Of a DNA stretch of 64,000 bases, positions 1 through 10,626 are shown one piece after another. The position numbers and the translations under genes are program-made. The notes under the pieces were generated by a model. It was given only the letters and a program-made list of their open reading frames with translations, ran no database searches and was not told the DNA's origin. Positions within the stretch are counted from its first letter, which is position 1. Every line of letters begins with the position of its first letter. The stretch is taken from the NCBI GenBank assembly GCA_963789075.1, contig CAWBJQ010000007.1, positions 1 to 64,000 of the forward strand, given 5' to 3'. This stretch comes from DATATJ01 sp963789075 (lineage in GTDB: Bacteria; Acidobacteriota; Vicinamibacteria; Vicinamibacterales; CAVVIG01).

Positions 1-384
1 CTCGGGCGTACCGATCTGTCCGCGGAAATATTTCGAGACGACGATGTTGGTCGCCTGCTGGGACCAGGTTCTCGGAATCTCGACGTCGCGCTGCTCGAAC
101 ACCATTTCGCCACGGTCGTTGCCAATCACGGCGGCGCGCAGGTCCCATTCGACTTCGTCGAACGGATCCACGCCCGCTTCGGTGAAGAAGCGAGGGAACG
201 CCAAACCGGGAGCCGCGGCGGCTTTCTTCGCGCGCCCGTCGGCAGGCTCCGAGCGCTCCGAGCTCGTCGCGCGCGGTTTATCTTTTTCCAGCAGCGCGTC
301 GGCATGCGACACAGCCGGTGCTCCACTGCTTTCTACCGTCTGCTGGCCGGCACTCGCGGCTTGGTAGGCAGCGCCTTCTTTCAT
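1..384 (-). CDS. nrdJ: Class II (B12-dependent) ribonucleotide reductase, N-terminal fragment
   Basis: Only the first 128 codons are present; the gene reads leftwards off the window edge. The product reduces ribonucleotides to deoxyribonucleotides with adenosylcobalamin as radical source, independently of oxygen. After an Ala/Ser/Lys-rich, unconserved head of about 65 residues, the frame shows the family's opening block, including FPRFFTEAGVDPFDEVEW and TWSQQATNIVVSKYFRG. The ATG at 382-384 is preceded by GGAGGG with a 5-base gap, which fixes the start. A consensus promoter and an NrdR-like box lie upstream. No frameshift is seen in this part. The family assignment is secure from the conserved block; the C-terminal half cannot be judged. 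Confidence 0.88.
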   Translation of the reverse strand, partial: MKEGAAYQAASAGQQTVESSGAPAVSHADALLEKDKPRATSSERSEPADGRAKKAAAAPGLAFPRFFTEAGVDPFDEVEWDLRAAVIGNDRGEMVFEQRDVEIPRTWSQQATNIVVSKYFRGQIGTPE

Positions 385-543
385 GTTCCCTCCACCGATG
401 GGCGATCGCGTTCCGGCCCCCGGAAACGACCGTCGAAGCTGTATTGGATAAGCCCGTGACCGATCAGCGCGTGAAAAATCCTGGCGATCGAGCCCGAAGC
501 TGGGAGATCCCGGCTCGCTCACCCCGTTCTGTTTCGGCGGACC

Positions 544-572
544 AATATGAGGCCAGCCAGCCGGTTTGTCAA
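544..572 (-). promoter_or_regulatory. Sigma70-type promoter of nrdJ
   Basis: Read on the minus strand, TTGACA (572-567) is followed after exactly 17 bases by CATATT (549-544). This gives a predicted transcript start near 537 and a leader of about 150 bases before nrdJ. The match to the housekeeping consensus and its position next to the NrdR-like box make it convincing. Confidence 0.7.
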
Positions 573-580
573 GCGTGTAA

Positions 581-596
581 ACACCACATATTGTGC
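581..596 (-). promoter_or_regulatory. NrdR box-like operator upstream of nrdJ
   Basis: The bases ACACCACATATTGTGC match the NrdR box consensus (acaCwAtATaTwGtgt) except at three positions and are a near palindrome. The site lies 8 bases upstream of the -35 hexamer of the nrdJ promoter. NrdR is the nucleotide-sensing repressor of ribonucleotide reductase genes in most bacteria. A second box at the usual spacing of about three helical turns was not found, so the site is a single copy or the partner is degenerate. Confidence 0.6.
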
Positions 597-647
597 CTTT
601 CTTTTAGGGCAGTCGCAAGATGTTGACATCTGTGCAAAACAAAGAAA

Positions 648-766
648 GTTGGTGATTTGGCGACTTGGTGATTTGGCGATTGCCGATTCGCCCAGCAATT
701 TGCAATCGGCGCCCGAACTCACCAATCTCACCAACTTACCAACTCGCCAATTATCGAATCGCAGAG
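648..766. repeat. TTGGTGAT-family tandem unit hairpin
   Basis: The left arm is four degenerate 8-base units (TTGGTGAT, TTGGCGAC, TTGGTGAT, TTGGCGAT) and the right arm carries reverse-complement units (CTCACCAA, TCACCAAC, TTACCAAC, CTCGCCAA). The whole can fold into one long imperfect hairpin. The same family recurs near 18455, 37157 and 50031. Confidence 0.7.
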
Positions 767-767
767 T

Positions 768-894
768 TGCCTACCAGCCGTGGCTCGCGCCCGTTGGCGG
801 GCGAGCGAGGGTTGGGCAGGTGGGAGGCCATCCTTTCGGCGGCCTCCCGTGGTGCACAGGCAGTGTGGGGGGTAGGTTGTTTGTCTTTCCGCAG
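768..894. other. Possible structured RNA or nested hairpin in a gene-free gap
   Basis: This part of the 385-1036 gap has no credible gene. GCCTACC near the left end can pair with GGTAGGTT near the right end. Between them sit a hairpin built on CGCCCG/CGGGCG and a stronger one, GGGAGGCC/GGCCTCCC, with an 11-base loop. The arrangement resembles a three-way junction. I recognise no RNA family (not RNase P, tmRNA, SRP or a B12 riboswitch), and the strand is unknown. Nothing further is seen in 895-1036. Confidence 0.22.
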
Positions 895-1036
895 GGTGCG
901 AAAAGAACGAAGTTACAGGACTTTGGAGCAAGCAGGGTGCCACCAGGCCCCGAATGAACTCGGGCTCGATTGGCGCAGATCTCGCGGCTTTACCGCGGGG
1001 TGTGAAGGGAATCGCTCTGGTGTGGGTAGAAAATTA

Positions 1037-1653
1037 CTACCGGCCGGCCAGCTGAGCCGCGAGGTCGGCCGCTTTGTCTGCCAGCGTCTTCGCGAAGAGC
1101 AGGTTCTTCGCGCGCATCGCGTCCTGCGCCTTCTGCGCCCAGCCCTTCGCCGTGTCGTATTGATTGCGGGCGTCGGTGTTCAACCGCTGGTAATCAATCC
1201 GGTTCAGATCGCCGAGCGCCCGCGACACGGTCGCGCGAATCGAGCGCTCGACCTCACCCTCGGCGGCCGCCGGCGTCGTCTGCAGGGTCGTCGGCGGCGT
1301 GACCGGTCGCGACGGCTCGTCAGGGCGGTTTCGGCGCCTCGGCGGGCGTGTCGATCTTGGGCGTATCCGGCTTCGGTTCAGGCTTGGCCTGTTCGGCGCG
1401 CTGCGTGCGGACGCGTGCGCGACGGCGTCGTGTGCGCAGGCTCCCCGGGCAAAGGCATCGGCGCCGGCATTTCCGCGTCCATCGGCTCGACGTCCCGCGG
1501 CGGCGGCTCGGGCATTTCCAGCGCCGGCTGATCGGGCGCGACCTTCGCATGCGCGCGCGTGCAGCCGGAGAGCAGCAAAAGGCTGCAGGCCGCCACCAGC
1601 GGCCAGACGGCACGGCGCGACCGAGCAGGAACGAACGTCAGCAGGGCTTTCAT
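1037..1653 (-). CDS. Lipoprotein with C-terminal helical repeat-like region (frameshifted in this sequence)
   Basis: Not a recognised family. Residues 1-31 are a lipoprotein signal ending in the lipobox LLSGC. A Pro/Glu/Lys-rich linker of about 100 residues follows, then a helical C-terminal segment (about 1037-1260) with a run of Ala/Lys/Gln-rich helices. Three reading frames must be joined, with breaks near 1420 and 1320; dropping one base at 1320 reads smoothly from the PKPP linker into DEPSRPVTPP. The C-terminal helices resemble short envelope lipoproteins that bind other envelope components, but no function is claimed. It follows the histidine kinase gene on the same strand after a 63-base gap. 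Confidence 0.6.
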
Positions 1654-1716
1654 GGAACTTCTTACTTTGGACGTCTCACTGCCAACTTTTTCATCTCGGC
1701 GCTTTTCGACGGTCGC

Positions 1717-3607
1717 TCACGCCTGAGGGAGCAGCACGCGAAACGTCGTACCCACGCCTGGAGTCGACTGTACTTCAATCTCGCCGTCGTGCATCTGCAC
1801 CGTCCGGTAGACCATCGACAGCCCGATGCCGCTGCCTTTGTCCTTGGTCGTGAAGTACAGATCGAAGATCCGCTGCAGATGCTCCGGCTTGATGCCGACG
1901 CCCGTGTCCACGAACGACACCGACACGCGGTGCCCGCTCGCCGCTTCGCACGTGCACGCTCAGCGTGCCGCCGTTGGGCATCGCCTGACACCCGTTCAGC
2001 GCGAGGTTCAGGAAGGCCTGCCGCAGCATCGCGGGATCGCCGTTGACGTCGGGCGCGTTGCACTCGACGCGCAGCTCGACGCCCAGCCGTTCGGCCTCTG
2101 GGCGCACGATCGGCACGATCTCGTCGAGCAGCGATTCTAAGCGAACCGGCTGCAGCCGGAGATCTTCCGGACGGGAGAACCTCAGGAAGCCCTGCACGAC
2201 TTCGTCGAGCCGGCGGATCTCGCCGGCGATGACGTCCACGTGCTGAATGGCGTCGGCCGGGTCGACGCCGGGCGCCACGGGCGCGCCGCTCACCGCGACG
2301 GCTCCCGCCGCGCGGCCGGCTCCTGCCCGGCCTGCGCCCGCGCGAGCCGGGCTCGGGGCGAACTGCTGCCGCAGCAGCTCCAGGTGAATCATCATCGCGT
2401 TCAGCGGGTTCTTCACCTCGTGCGCCACGCCGGCCGACAGGCGCCCAAGCGCGGCGAGCTTGCGCGAGTAGCGAATCGTCGACTGCACCTGGCTCAGGTA
2501 CTCCAGGTTGCGCGCGATGATCATGACCGCGACGAGCTGACCTTTCGCATCGTTGACCGCGTGCGTCATGATGAGCCGCTCGCCCGATTCGCCGCCGCCC
2601 CGCACGTCGGCGAACGTGGCCGACAGCGGACCACGCGACTGGCAGGTCATCAAGGTCTGCTCGGACAGCCGCACGACCGGGTGATCGGCCGGCACGAGCT
2701 GGCTCAGCACGATGCCCGGGCGCCGCCTTCGGCAGCAGCACCCGCATGGCGGGATTCGCAAACAGCAGCTCGCCTCGCGGGCTGACGATGGCGAGGGCGT
2801 CCTCGAGGTGCTCGACGGCCGACTCGAGGTTCGCGACCTGCCCGGCCATCTGCGATCGGTCGGCCGACAGCTGCGCCGTGACGGCGTTGAAGAAGGTGCC
2901 GAGCTCGCCGAATTCGTCCGACTGATCGAGGTCGACGCGCACGTCGAGCTCGCCGCGTCCCAAGCGCGTCAACCCGCTGCGGATCACGTGAATCGGCCGC
3001 AGGAGCAGCTGTGCGAGCAGCATCGCGACAATGACGGCGACCGCGAGGGCGGCAAACGCGGTCGCGATGGCGGGGCGCAGCGAGCAGATCGAGATCCTGA
3101 CGGATGAGGAGCGTCGACACGCCGATGCGGATCGAGCCGAACTCCGTGTTGCCGAGGAGGAGCGGCTGCCGGAACTCGAGGTTGCGTCCCTGCCCTGAAT
3201 AGATCGCCGCCAGCTCCTCGAACGCGCGCTTGGCCAGCAGCGTGCTGAGCAGATCTTCGCGTCAGCAGCACGTGCCCCTCGTAGGCGGGATCGGCGTGCA
3301 CGACGGCGACGCCGTTGGCGTCCACGATCGCGGCGAAGGTCACGTTCTTCGAGTAGAGGCTGGATTCGAGGATCGAGCGCAGGCCCGGATCTTCGCGCAG
3401 CGCCTTGTACGGATCGTGCCGTTCGTCGCCCACGACCGCGGCGGCGCGGTGGTAAATCGAGTACGCAAGCAGCTCCGCGCGCGCGCGGCTCTCTTCGAGG
3501 CTCACGCGCGCCAGGTTGGCCAGGTGCACCAGGCTCAACACCACGACAACCACGCCGACGATCGACGTGACGCCGATGACCTGCTTGCCTTTGATGCCTA
3601 GTCGCAT
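1717..3607 (-). CDS. Membrane sensor histidine kinase (HAMP-PAS-HisKA-HATPase), frameshifted in this sequence
   Basis: A sensor kinase that would autophosphorylate and pass phosphate to the regulator encoded just upstream (3698-5132). From ATG 3607 the order is: a transmembrane helix at about residues 5-30, an extracytoplasmic sensor region, a second membrane segment, HAMP (near 2990-2830), PAS (near 2800-2500), the H-box GVAHEVKNPLN (near 2430), and the N/G boxes ending in DLYFTTKDKGSGIGLSMV (near 1830). At least four indels (near 3260, 3090, 2720 and 1930) break the frame, although every block of a normal NtrB-like kinase is present. I chose ATG 3607 because the codons upstream of it are encoded by the GGGATTC repeat array. 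Confidence 0.78.
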
Positions 3608-3615
3608 TTGGAGAA

Positions 3616-3694
3616 GGGATTCGGGATTGGGGATTGGGGATTCGATCGGGATTCGGGGCGCCGCGAATCCCGAAGCCCGAATCACGAATCCCAG
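3616..3694. repeat. GGGATTC-family tandem unit hairpin
   Basis: Left arm: degenerate GGGATTC/GGGATTGG units. Right arm: reverse-complement units such as GAATCCC and CGAATCA. It fills the gap between the regulator and kinase genes. The same family recurs at 49690-49762. Confidence 0.7.
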
Positions 3695-3697
3695 CTC

Positions 3698-5132
<1,435 letters not shown>

Positions 5133-5241
5133 GCATCACCTCGGCACCATGTCATTTTTACAGTGTGGCCCTCCATGTGCCCCGGCCGCAAGCTCAACTT
5201 GTGAGAATTTTCAGCCCGGCCGGCCACCGGTCGGGCTGGCC

Positions 5242-6033
5242 GTGTCCTTGCAAACGGTTCAGGTATGCCCAAAATATTTCCACATCTCCAAGCCGCTGAC
5301 GTTCGTGTCGATCGCGGTGGCGATGTTTGCCGTTGGATGTAACCGATCGGAACCGGCCGGAACCACGGCCGCGCCACCCGCCTCCACCGCCCAAGCCCCT
5401 GGTTCCGCTGCTGCCGCGGCGGATCCGAGTGCCGCTGCGCCGATGTCCCCAGCGGGCCAAGCCGCCGACGCGCCTGCGGCCAAGCCAGCCGAGTGGCGCG
5501 AGATCACCGTGCCGGAGGGCACGCCGCTGCCGATCGTCCTCGAAACCGCCGTCGGATCCGACATCAGCAGCGTCGAGCAGCCGGTGCACGCGCGGCTGGC
5601 GCGCGACGTCAAGGTCCACGGCGAAACGGCGCTGCCGGCGGGGAGCCGCGTCAGCGGCGTCGTGACGGATGCCACGCGTTCCGGGAAAGTGAAAGGACTC
5701 GCGCACATCGCGGTTCGGTTCAACACGCTCGTGCCGCAGGGGGACGACACGGCCGACGCGCGTTACGCGATCGAAACAACGGCGGTCGCGCGCACGGCGG
5801 CGGCGACGAAGAAGAAAGACGCGCTCGAGATTGGCGGCGCCGGCGCAGGCGGCGCGCTGATTGGGGCGCTGTTCGGCGGCAAGAAAGGCGCGCTCGTCGG
5901 CACGGCGGTCGGCGGCGGCGCCGGCACGGCGGTCGTCCTGTCGACGCGCGGCAAGGAAGTGCGTCTGGCCAAAGGCACGCCGTTGACGCTGCGGCTGACG
6001 CAGCCGGTCACGGTTCGGGTTCGCGAGCCATAA
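5242..6033 (+). CDS. Ala-rich lipoprotein with C-terminal glycine-zipper segment
   Basis: An envelope lipoprotein of unknown function. The signal region ends at the lipobox FAVGC about 35 residues from the chosen GTG (5242; TTG 5248 is an alternative, and no strong ribosome site decides). A low-complexity Ala/Pro/Ser linker of about 60 residues follows, then a beta-rich region containing PEGTPLPIVLETAVGSDISS, and a Gly-rich helix-forming stretch (ALIGALFGGKKGALVG) of the glycine-zipper type found in outer-membrane-associated proteins. The gene is divergent from the response regulator. The short gap between them has an inverted repeat near 5212-5238 (CAGCCCG/CGGGCTG). Confidence 0.68.
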   Translation: MSLQTVQVCPKYFHISKPLTFVSIAVAMFAVGCNRSEPAGTTAAPPASTAQAPGSAAAAADPSAAAPMSPAGQAADAPAAKPAEWREITVPEGTPLPIVLETAVGSDISSVEQPVHARLARDVKVHGETALPAGSRVSGVVTDATRSGKVKGLAHIAVRFNTLVPQGDDTADARYAIETTAVARTAAATKKKDALEIGGAGAGGALIGALFGGKKGALVGTAVGGGAGTAVVLSTRGKEVRLAKGTPLTLRLTQPVTVRVREP

Positions 6034-6043
6034 TGGACGATGG

Positions 6044-6214
6044 CTGAGAGTGCGTTGCAAAATTAGCTCTTTGGCGGGGCCTGTCCGCGAACAGCCCCAC
6101 CGGGTGCTCGCCGAACAGCGCTTGTTACGGTCCACGGCTCCGCGCCCGGCGGGGCGGCCCCGTTCGCGGCCACCCGCGAGCTCGCTTATTTTGCAACGCG
6201 CACTGAGGGCTGAG
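6044..6214. repeat. 171-bp element with terminal inverted repeats (MITE-like)
   Basis: The left end CTGAGAGTGCGTTGCAAAAT (6044-6063) and the right end (6184-6214, reading ATTTTGCAACGCGCACT plus flank) are near-perfect inverted repeats of over 20 bases. They enclose a GC-rich core with its own inverted repeats and no gene. This could be a non-autonomous mobile element or a large terminator hairpin. The size and AT-rich ends favour a MITE-like relic. Confidence 0.5.
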
Positions 6215-6256
6215 GACTGACGCGCCGCCTTCGACTCCGGCCATGAGCCCTCAGCC

Positions 6257-6965
6257 ATGAGCCCTGACACGCCTCCGCGGAAAGCGGATCGACTCGTCGC
6301 GCTCTTCGAAGTCCTCATCTGCAGCGATTACCCGACGCAGATCGCCACGCAGTATCGTGCTCGCGCTGTTCGGCCTGCGGTCAGACGGCTCGCTCCACAT
6401 CGGGTTCGTCGTCGCGCTGTCGCTGGTGGACACGGCGATGCTGCTCGGGCTGATTGCGCTCTTCCTGCACGCGCACGGCGAGCGTCCCCGCGATATTTTT
6501 CTCGGACGTCGATCGATCGCCGGCGAAGCGCTGCACGGCCTCCCTTTGATTCTGGTCGCGATCGGACTGGGCGCTGCCGTGCTGCTGTCGGCGCAGCATC
6601 TGGCGCCCCAACTGCACACGGTCGAGCACAATCCCCTCCAGGCGCTGATTCGGACGCCGCGCGACGCCTGGCTGTTCGCGCTCGTGGTGGTCGTCGCCGG
6701 CGGCGTGCGCGAGGAGATTCAGCGTGCGTTTCTCGTGCATCGCTTCGAAGTCTGGCTCGGCGGCGGCGGTGTCGGCGTGCTCGTCACCAGCGCCGCGTTC
6801 GGCGTCGGCCATCTGCTGCAGGGTGTCGATGCGACGCTGGCCACCGGCGTTCTCGGCGCATTTTGGGGGATCGTCTATCTGCGGCGGCGTTCCGTGGTGG
6901 CGCCGATGGTGAGCCATGCCGGGTTCGATCTGTTACAGATCGCGCAGTTCATCGGCGTCGGGTGA
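6257..6965 (+). CDS. CPBP-family intramembrane metalloprotease (one frameshift)
   Basis: A multi-pass membrane protein of about 235 residues with the CAAX-protease/bacteriocin-processing signature. The EExxR motif is seen in GGVREEIQRAF, followed by the second helix motif SAAFGVGHLLQG and a third (VSHAGFDLLQ) carrying further metal-binding His/Asp candidates. Six or more hydrophobic segments span the frame. The N-terminus (ATG 6257) is in another frame and joins near 6350. Without that join a GTG at 6357 would start a shorter protein lacking the first helix. The substrate is unknown. It is convergent with the next gene across a short hairpin. Confidence 0.75.
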
Positions 6966-6972
6966 TGGCAAG

Positions 6973-7031
6973 AACCTCTCAACGCAAAGGACAGCCAAGG
7001 ACTCAAAGGAGATCGCGTCCTTTGTGTTTAG
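6973..7031. terminator. Bidirectional hairpin between convergent genes (CAAAGGA family)
   Basis: Units CAAAGGA, CCAAGGA and CAAAGGAG on the left face TCCTTTGTG on the right, so both strands fold into a stem. It lies between a rightward stop (6965) and a leftward stop (7032), as a shared terminator would. There is no clear U tract. Confidence 0.5.
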
Positions 7032-7711
7032 TCAGGGCGCGGTGAGATACAGATCAGTGATGTCGCCGCGGCGCCGCAGCCCGGCAACCCAGTCGTCCAC
7101 GAGCGCCTTCCGCTGCGCGGCAACGAGCGCCTGGACGATCTGCGGGCGGGCGGTCTCGAAGGACAGCACGTCCGATCCGCGCGTGAACGCCTGCGGGTGT
7201 TCGCGGTAGTACTGTCTAAGCTCCTCGACGCGCGGCGCCGGAACGGCGAACCGCTGATCCAGGTATGACCGGATGCGCAGATCCTCGCGCAGCGTCTCGC
7301 GCAGATGCTTCACGTCGATGCCCGACCGCTGCAGCGCCCGCTGAAACGCCTCGTCGCTGTCGAAGCGCGCGCGCACGTCTGCGCAGCTCCCGATCGACGG
7401 CGTCGACGGCCGGCTCCGGCGGCGCGTATCGATCGACCTCGGCGAGAATCAGCTCGCGATCGATCAGCCGCGACAGGATCGCGCGGACGGGATCGCCGGC
7501 CGCTGGCGCCGGCACGAGCCCCAGATCGCGCGCGCGCGGTCACGTCCGTGAGCGTAATCATCTCCCCGCCGACGACCGCCAGCACGCGATCGATCACCTC
7601 ATCGGCGCGAACGGTGCTCGCACACGCGAGCAGCAGCGCGAAGCAGACGCCAATCGGCGATCCAATCTGCCATCCAATCTGCAATCTGAAATCGGCAATC
7701 TGCAATCTCAT
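7032..7711 (-). CDS. SurA N-domain-like periplasmic chaperone without PPIase domain (frameshifted)
   Basis: A periplasmic protein with the SurA N-terminal chaperone fold. After a signal peptide (core VCFALLLACASTVRA) comes DEVIDRVLAVVGGEMITLTDV, the opening of SurA-type proteins. Further on are SRLIDRELILAEVDRY and a C-terminal helix pair (LREDLRIRSYLDQRF, QYYREHP). About 225 residues in all, with no parvulin domain. Two indels (near 7540 and 7380) break the frame. The gene is 3 bases downstream of the Omp85 gene on the same strand, which fits a role in outer-membrane protein delivery. Residues 2-20 after ATG 7711 are encoded by a repeat array, so the original start may have been different. 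Confidence 0.7.
7651..7711. repeat. CAATCTGC-family repeat array overlapping a gene start
   Basis: Degenerate units CAATCGGC, CAATCTGC, CAATCTGC, CAATCTG and AATCGGC in direct orientation. The array encodes the first 20 residues of the SurA-like protein on the minus strand. A related hairpin lies at 26004-26066. Confidence 0.65.
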
Positions 7712-7713
7712 CG

Positions 7714-10626
7714 TCAAAACGCCTGTCCCAGGCTGATGTGAAGCGCCGTCAGGTCCTCGAGCCGGCCGGCAATTATCTGGCGATGCAGCTTGAAGCCCAG
7801 GTCGACGCGGATGGGGCCGATCGGCGACTTGTAGCGCAGCCCGAACCCGAGCGCGGTGCGGAACTCGTCGAAGTTGATGTCGTTCGTGTTCGCGAAGACG
7901 TTGCCGGTGTCGACGAAGCCGACGACGCCGAGGCCGCCGTGGACCGGGACGCGCAGCTCCGCGTTCGCGATCACCATGGCGTTGCCGCCGATGGGGAAAC
8001 CGTTCGAGTCGATCGTGCTGTTGGGCACGCCGAGCTGATCGAGCGCGAAGCCGCGCATCGTGTCGCCGCCGGCGAAAAACCGTTCGCTCGCGGGCAGCAC
8101 CTCGACGGTGCCGACGGGTGCCGATGATGGGGCGTGGAAACGCGGTGGCCAGCCCGACGCGCGCGTTTCCGGCGAACACGATGTGCCTCGTATGCGGCAG
8201 CGTGCGGAATGCCTGCGCTGTGAAGAAGCTCTTCGCAAAGCCGACCTCGGAACCGATGCTCCGCGCCGCCAACTGGCCGTTGGCGCTCAGATAGCCCCCA
8301 GCTCCAGGATCAGCAACATCGTCCCGAGTGTCACGGGCGATGGAGGAGGAGAAGGACGAGAGGAGAAACTGCGGAAATAGCTGATCCGCCAGCAGCTTGT
8401 CCGAAGCGTTGTCGAACTGCTCGTCGAACAGCCTCGTCTTCTGAATCTGATAGCTGCCGTTGACACTGATGCCGTGCCCGAGGTGGCGTCCGACCTCCGC
8501 GATGAAACTCTTGCGGCTGAAGTTGAAGCTCGCGCGATGCTGCTGTTCGAGCACTGCGGTGAGCGACGCGTCCGCTTCGGTGTTCAGCACGCGCGGCTCG
8601 CGAAACGATCCGAGCAGGCGGTACTCCGTGAAGCCGAATCTGCCGCTGCCGCCCACCGGGGTGATGCCGTTCTCCGTATTGAAATACGGGCTCACCCGGC
8701 CGAAGAGGTTGATCGACCGGTTCTTCCCGAACAGATTCCGACGCGTGACCTCGACAAACGCGCTGGGGGCGAAGTCAATTTCGGTCTGCGCCGCCGTCCC
8801 CTGGCTCGTCTGGCCGATCACCTGCACGGCTTCGAACCCGCCGCCGTAGCCGATCGTGGTGACCGGCGCTTCTTCGACGGTCACCAGCACATCGCGCGTC
8901 GTCTCGTCGCCGTGGCGGAGCTCGGTGATGCGCGTGCGCCGAAACAGCCCGAGCGCCGCGAGACGCCGCTGGCTCTCGCTGACCGCTTCGAGGCCGAGTG
9001 GATCGCCGGCCTTGAACCGCAGCTCGCGCTCGATCGTCTCCGTGCGCGTGCGCAGGTTGCCGACGATCAGCACGTGGCCGACGAAGATCCGCTGGCCTTC
9101 GCCGCATCGTGTAAACGACAGCGGCCTGGCTACCGTCGGCGCTGAGGCCCGGGCTCGCATCGACCGTGGCGCTCTGGATACCCGAGGTTGGCGTACTGAA
9201 GCTGCGAGCGCGTCGCGATCGATCGGCAATCTGCGGCTGAAAGAAGGGGGCGCCGGCGCGCAGGCCCAGATGCGGGCGCAGCGTGGCTTCCGGCACCGAC
9301 TCGTGTTGCCCTCGAATCCGCACCGACGAGACGATCGTGCGCACGCCTTCGCGAATCGTGATGCGCACGAGCAGCTGCACCTGCCCGCCGCGGGTGGCCC
9401 GCTGCTGCGGTTCCAGCGCCGCGTCGGCCTTCGCGGCGGCGAATCCGCGCCGGCGATACAGCGCCTCGATGCCGGAGAGGTCGGCGTCGAGACTGGTCGC
9501 GGAGAACGGTTGGCCGTCGCGCACGCGCAGTCCCGGACCGAAATCGGCCAGCGGCACCGACGCGTTGCCGGAGATCTCGACCCGCGACACGCGGTACTGC
9601 GCGCCTTTCTTCACGGTGAAGGTGACCAGCAGCTCGCCGTTCGACTCCGCGCGCATGTGCGGCGCCGCCGCGTCGCGATATCCCTGGGCGCGAAGGTACT
9701 CCTCGATCCGGTTGCTCGAGTCCTCCAGCAGATCTTCGTCGACCGACCCTTCGCGCTCGACCGGCACGAGCTCGTCGTGCGTGTCGGCCGGCAGCGGATC
9801 CCCGGCAAAGACGATGCGCACGTGCGGCCCAGGCGCGACGGTCAGCGTGATGTTCGCGATCCGATCGTTGTCCGCGCAGCTCGACGGTGGGCACGACCGA
9901 GGCTTCGTAAATATCCTTTCGTCCGCCGCTTGGCGATGTAACTGTTCGATGCGACGGCCCAGCACCTCGCGCTGCCACGGCACGCCGGTCGCGAGGCCCA
10001 TCTCGTCGAGCAGCTCCTGCTGCGTCACGCTCGGCGTGCCGACGATCGTGATGGTGCCGACGCGCGTGCGCTCGCCCGGCTCCAGCGCGAAGACGAGCGT
10101 GGCCCGATCGGGCGCGTGCTCGAAGATCCGCGCGCGGACGGATCGATGGCATGGAGGTAGCCGCGCTGGTGCAGCTCGTCGCGGATCAGCCGCGCGATCT
10201 CGTCCACCCGACCCACTGGCGGCGAAACGCCGAATCGCTCGACCACCGCGCGCCGCAGTTGGCCGACGTCGACGCCGGCCGCGTCGACGGGCCCGGTGAA
10301 ATCGATCTTCGACACCGGGTGAACCGGATCGAGCGCGTAGCGCAAGGCGACGCCGGCGCCCGCGACGCTCCGCGTGAACCTCGACGTTCTCGAAGCGGCC
10401 GAGGCTGAACAGATGCGTGACGCTGTCCCGCACCTCGTCCATCAGTAGCGGTCGGCCCGCGTGCGTTTCGACCACCGTCAGCAGCTTCGGGTCGGTGGTC
10501 TCGCGCCCTTCGATCTCGATCCGCACCGACGCGATCGATCGGCCGATGAAGTCGGTGACGTCGGCCGACGCCACCCGCGCGCATAGCACGAGAGCCGATC
10601 ACCAGCAGCGCCCGCCACATCCGCAT
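7714..10626 (-). CDS. Omp85-family outer-membrane assembly protein (TamA/BamA-like), multiple frameshifts
   Basis: An outer-membrane beta-barrel of about 970 residues that inserts or translocates envelope proteins. A signal peptide starts at ATG 10626 (MRMWRALLVIGS). Several POTRA domains follow (recognisable in SIASVRIEIEGRETTDPKLL, VGTITIVGTPSVTQQELL, YRVSRVEISGNASVPLADFG and VGHVLIVGNLRTRTETIERE). The C-terminal barrel contains the L6-type block FFAGGDTMRGF and ends in an aromatic residue (LGQAF), as outer-membrane barrels do. At least six indels (near 10590, 10370, 10140, 9900, 9200 and 8130) split it. The start overlaps the stop of the tamB-like gene by one base, so the pair is a TamA/TamB-like unit, with the SurA-like gene next. 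BamA itself is the alternative; the TamB neighbour favours TamA. Confidence 0.8.

Noticed and set aside
385..540. A cobalamin riboswitch in the nrdJ leader
   Set aside because: Expected by function, but there is no B12 box (GCCACTG-like) or the usual junction sequences on the minus strand.
3116..3300. Several short open frames inside the histidine kinase region
   Set aside because: They are pieces of one kinase in different frames; joining them gives the standard domain order, so no separate genes are called.
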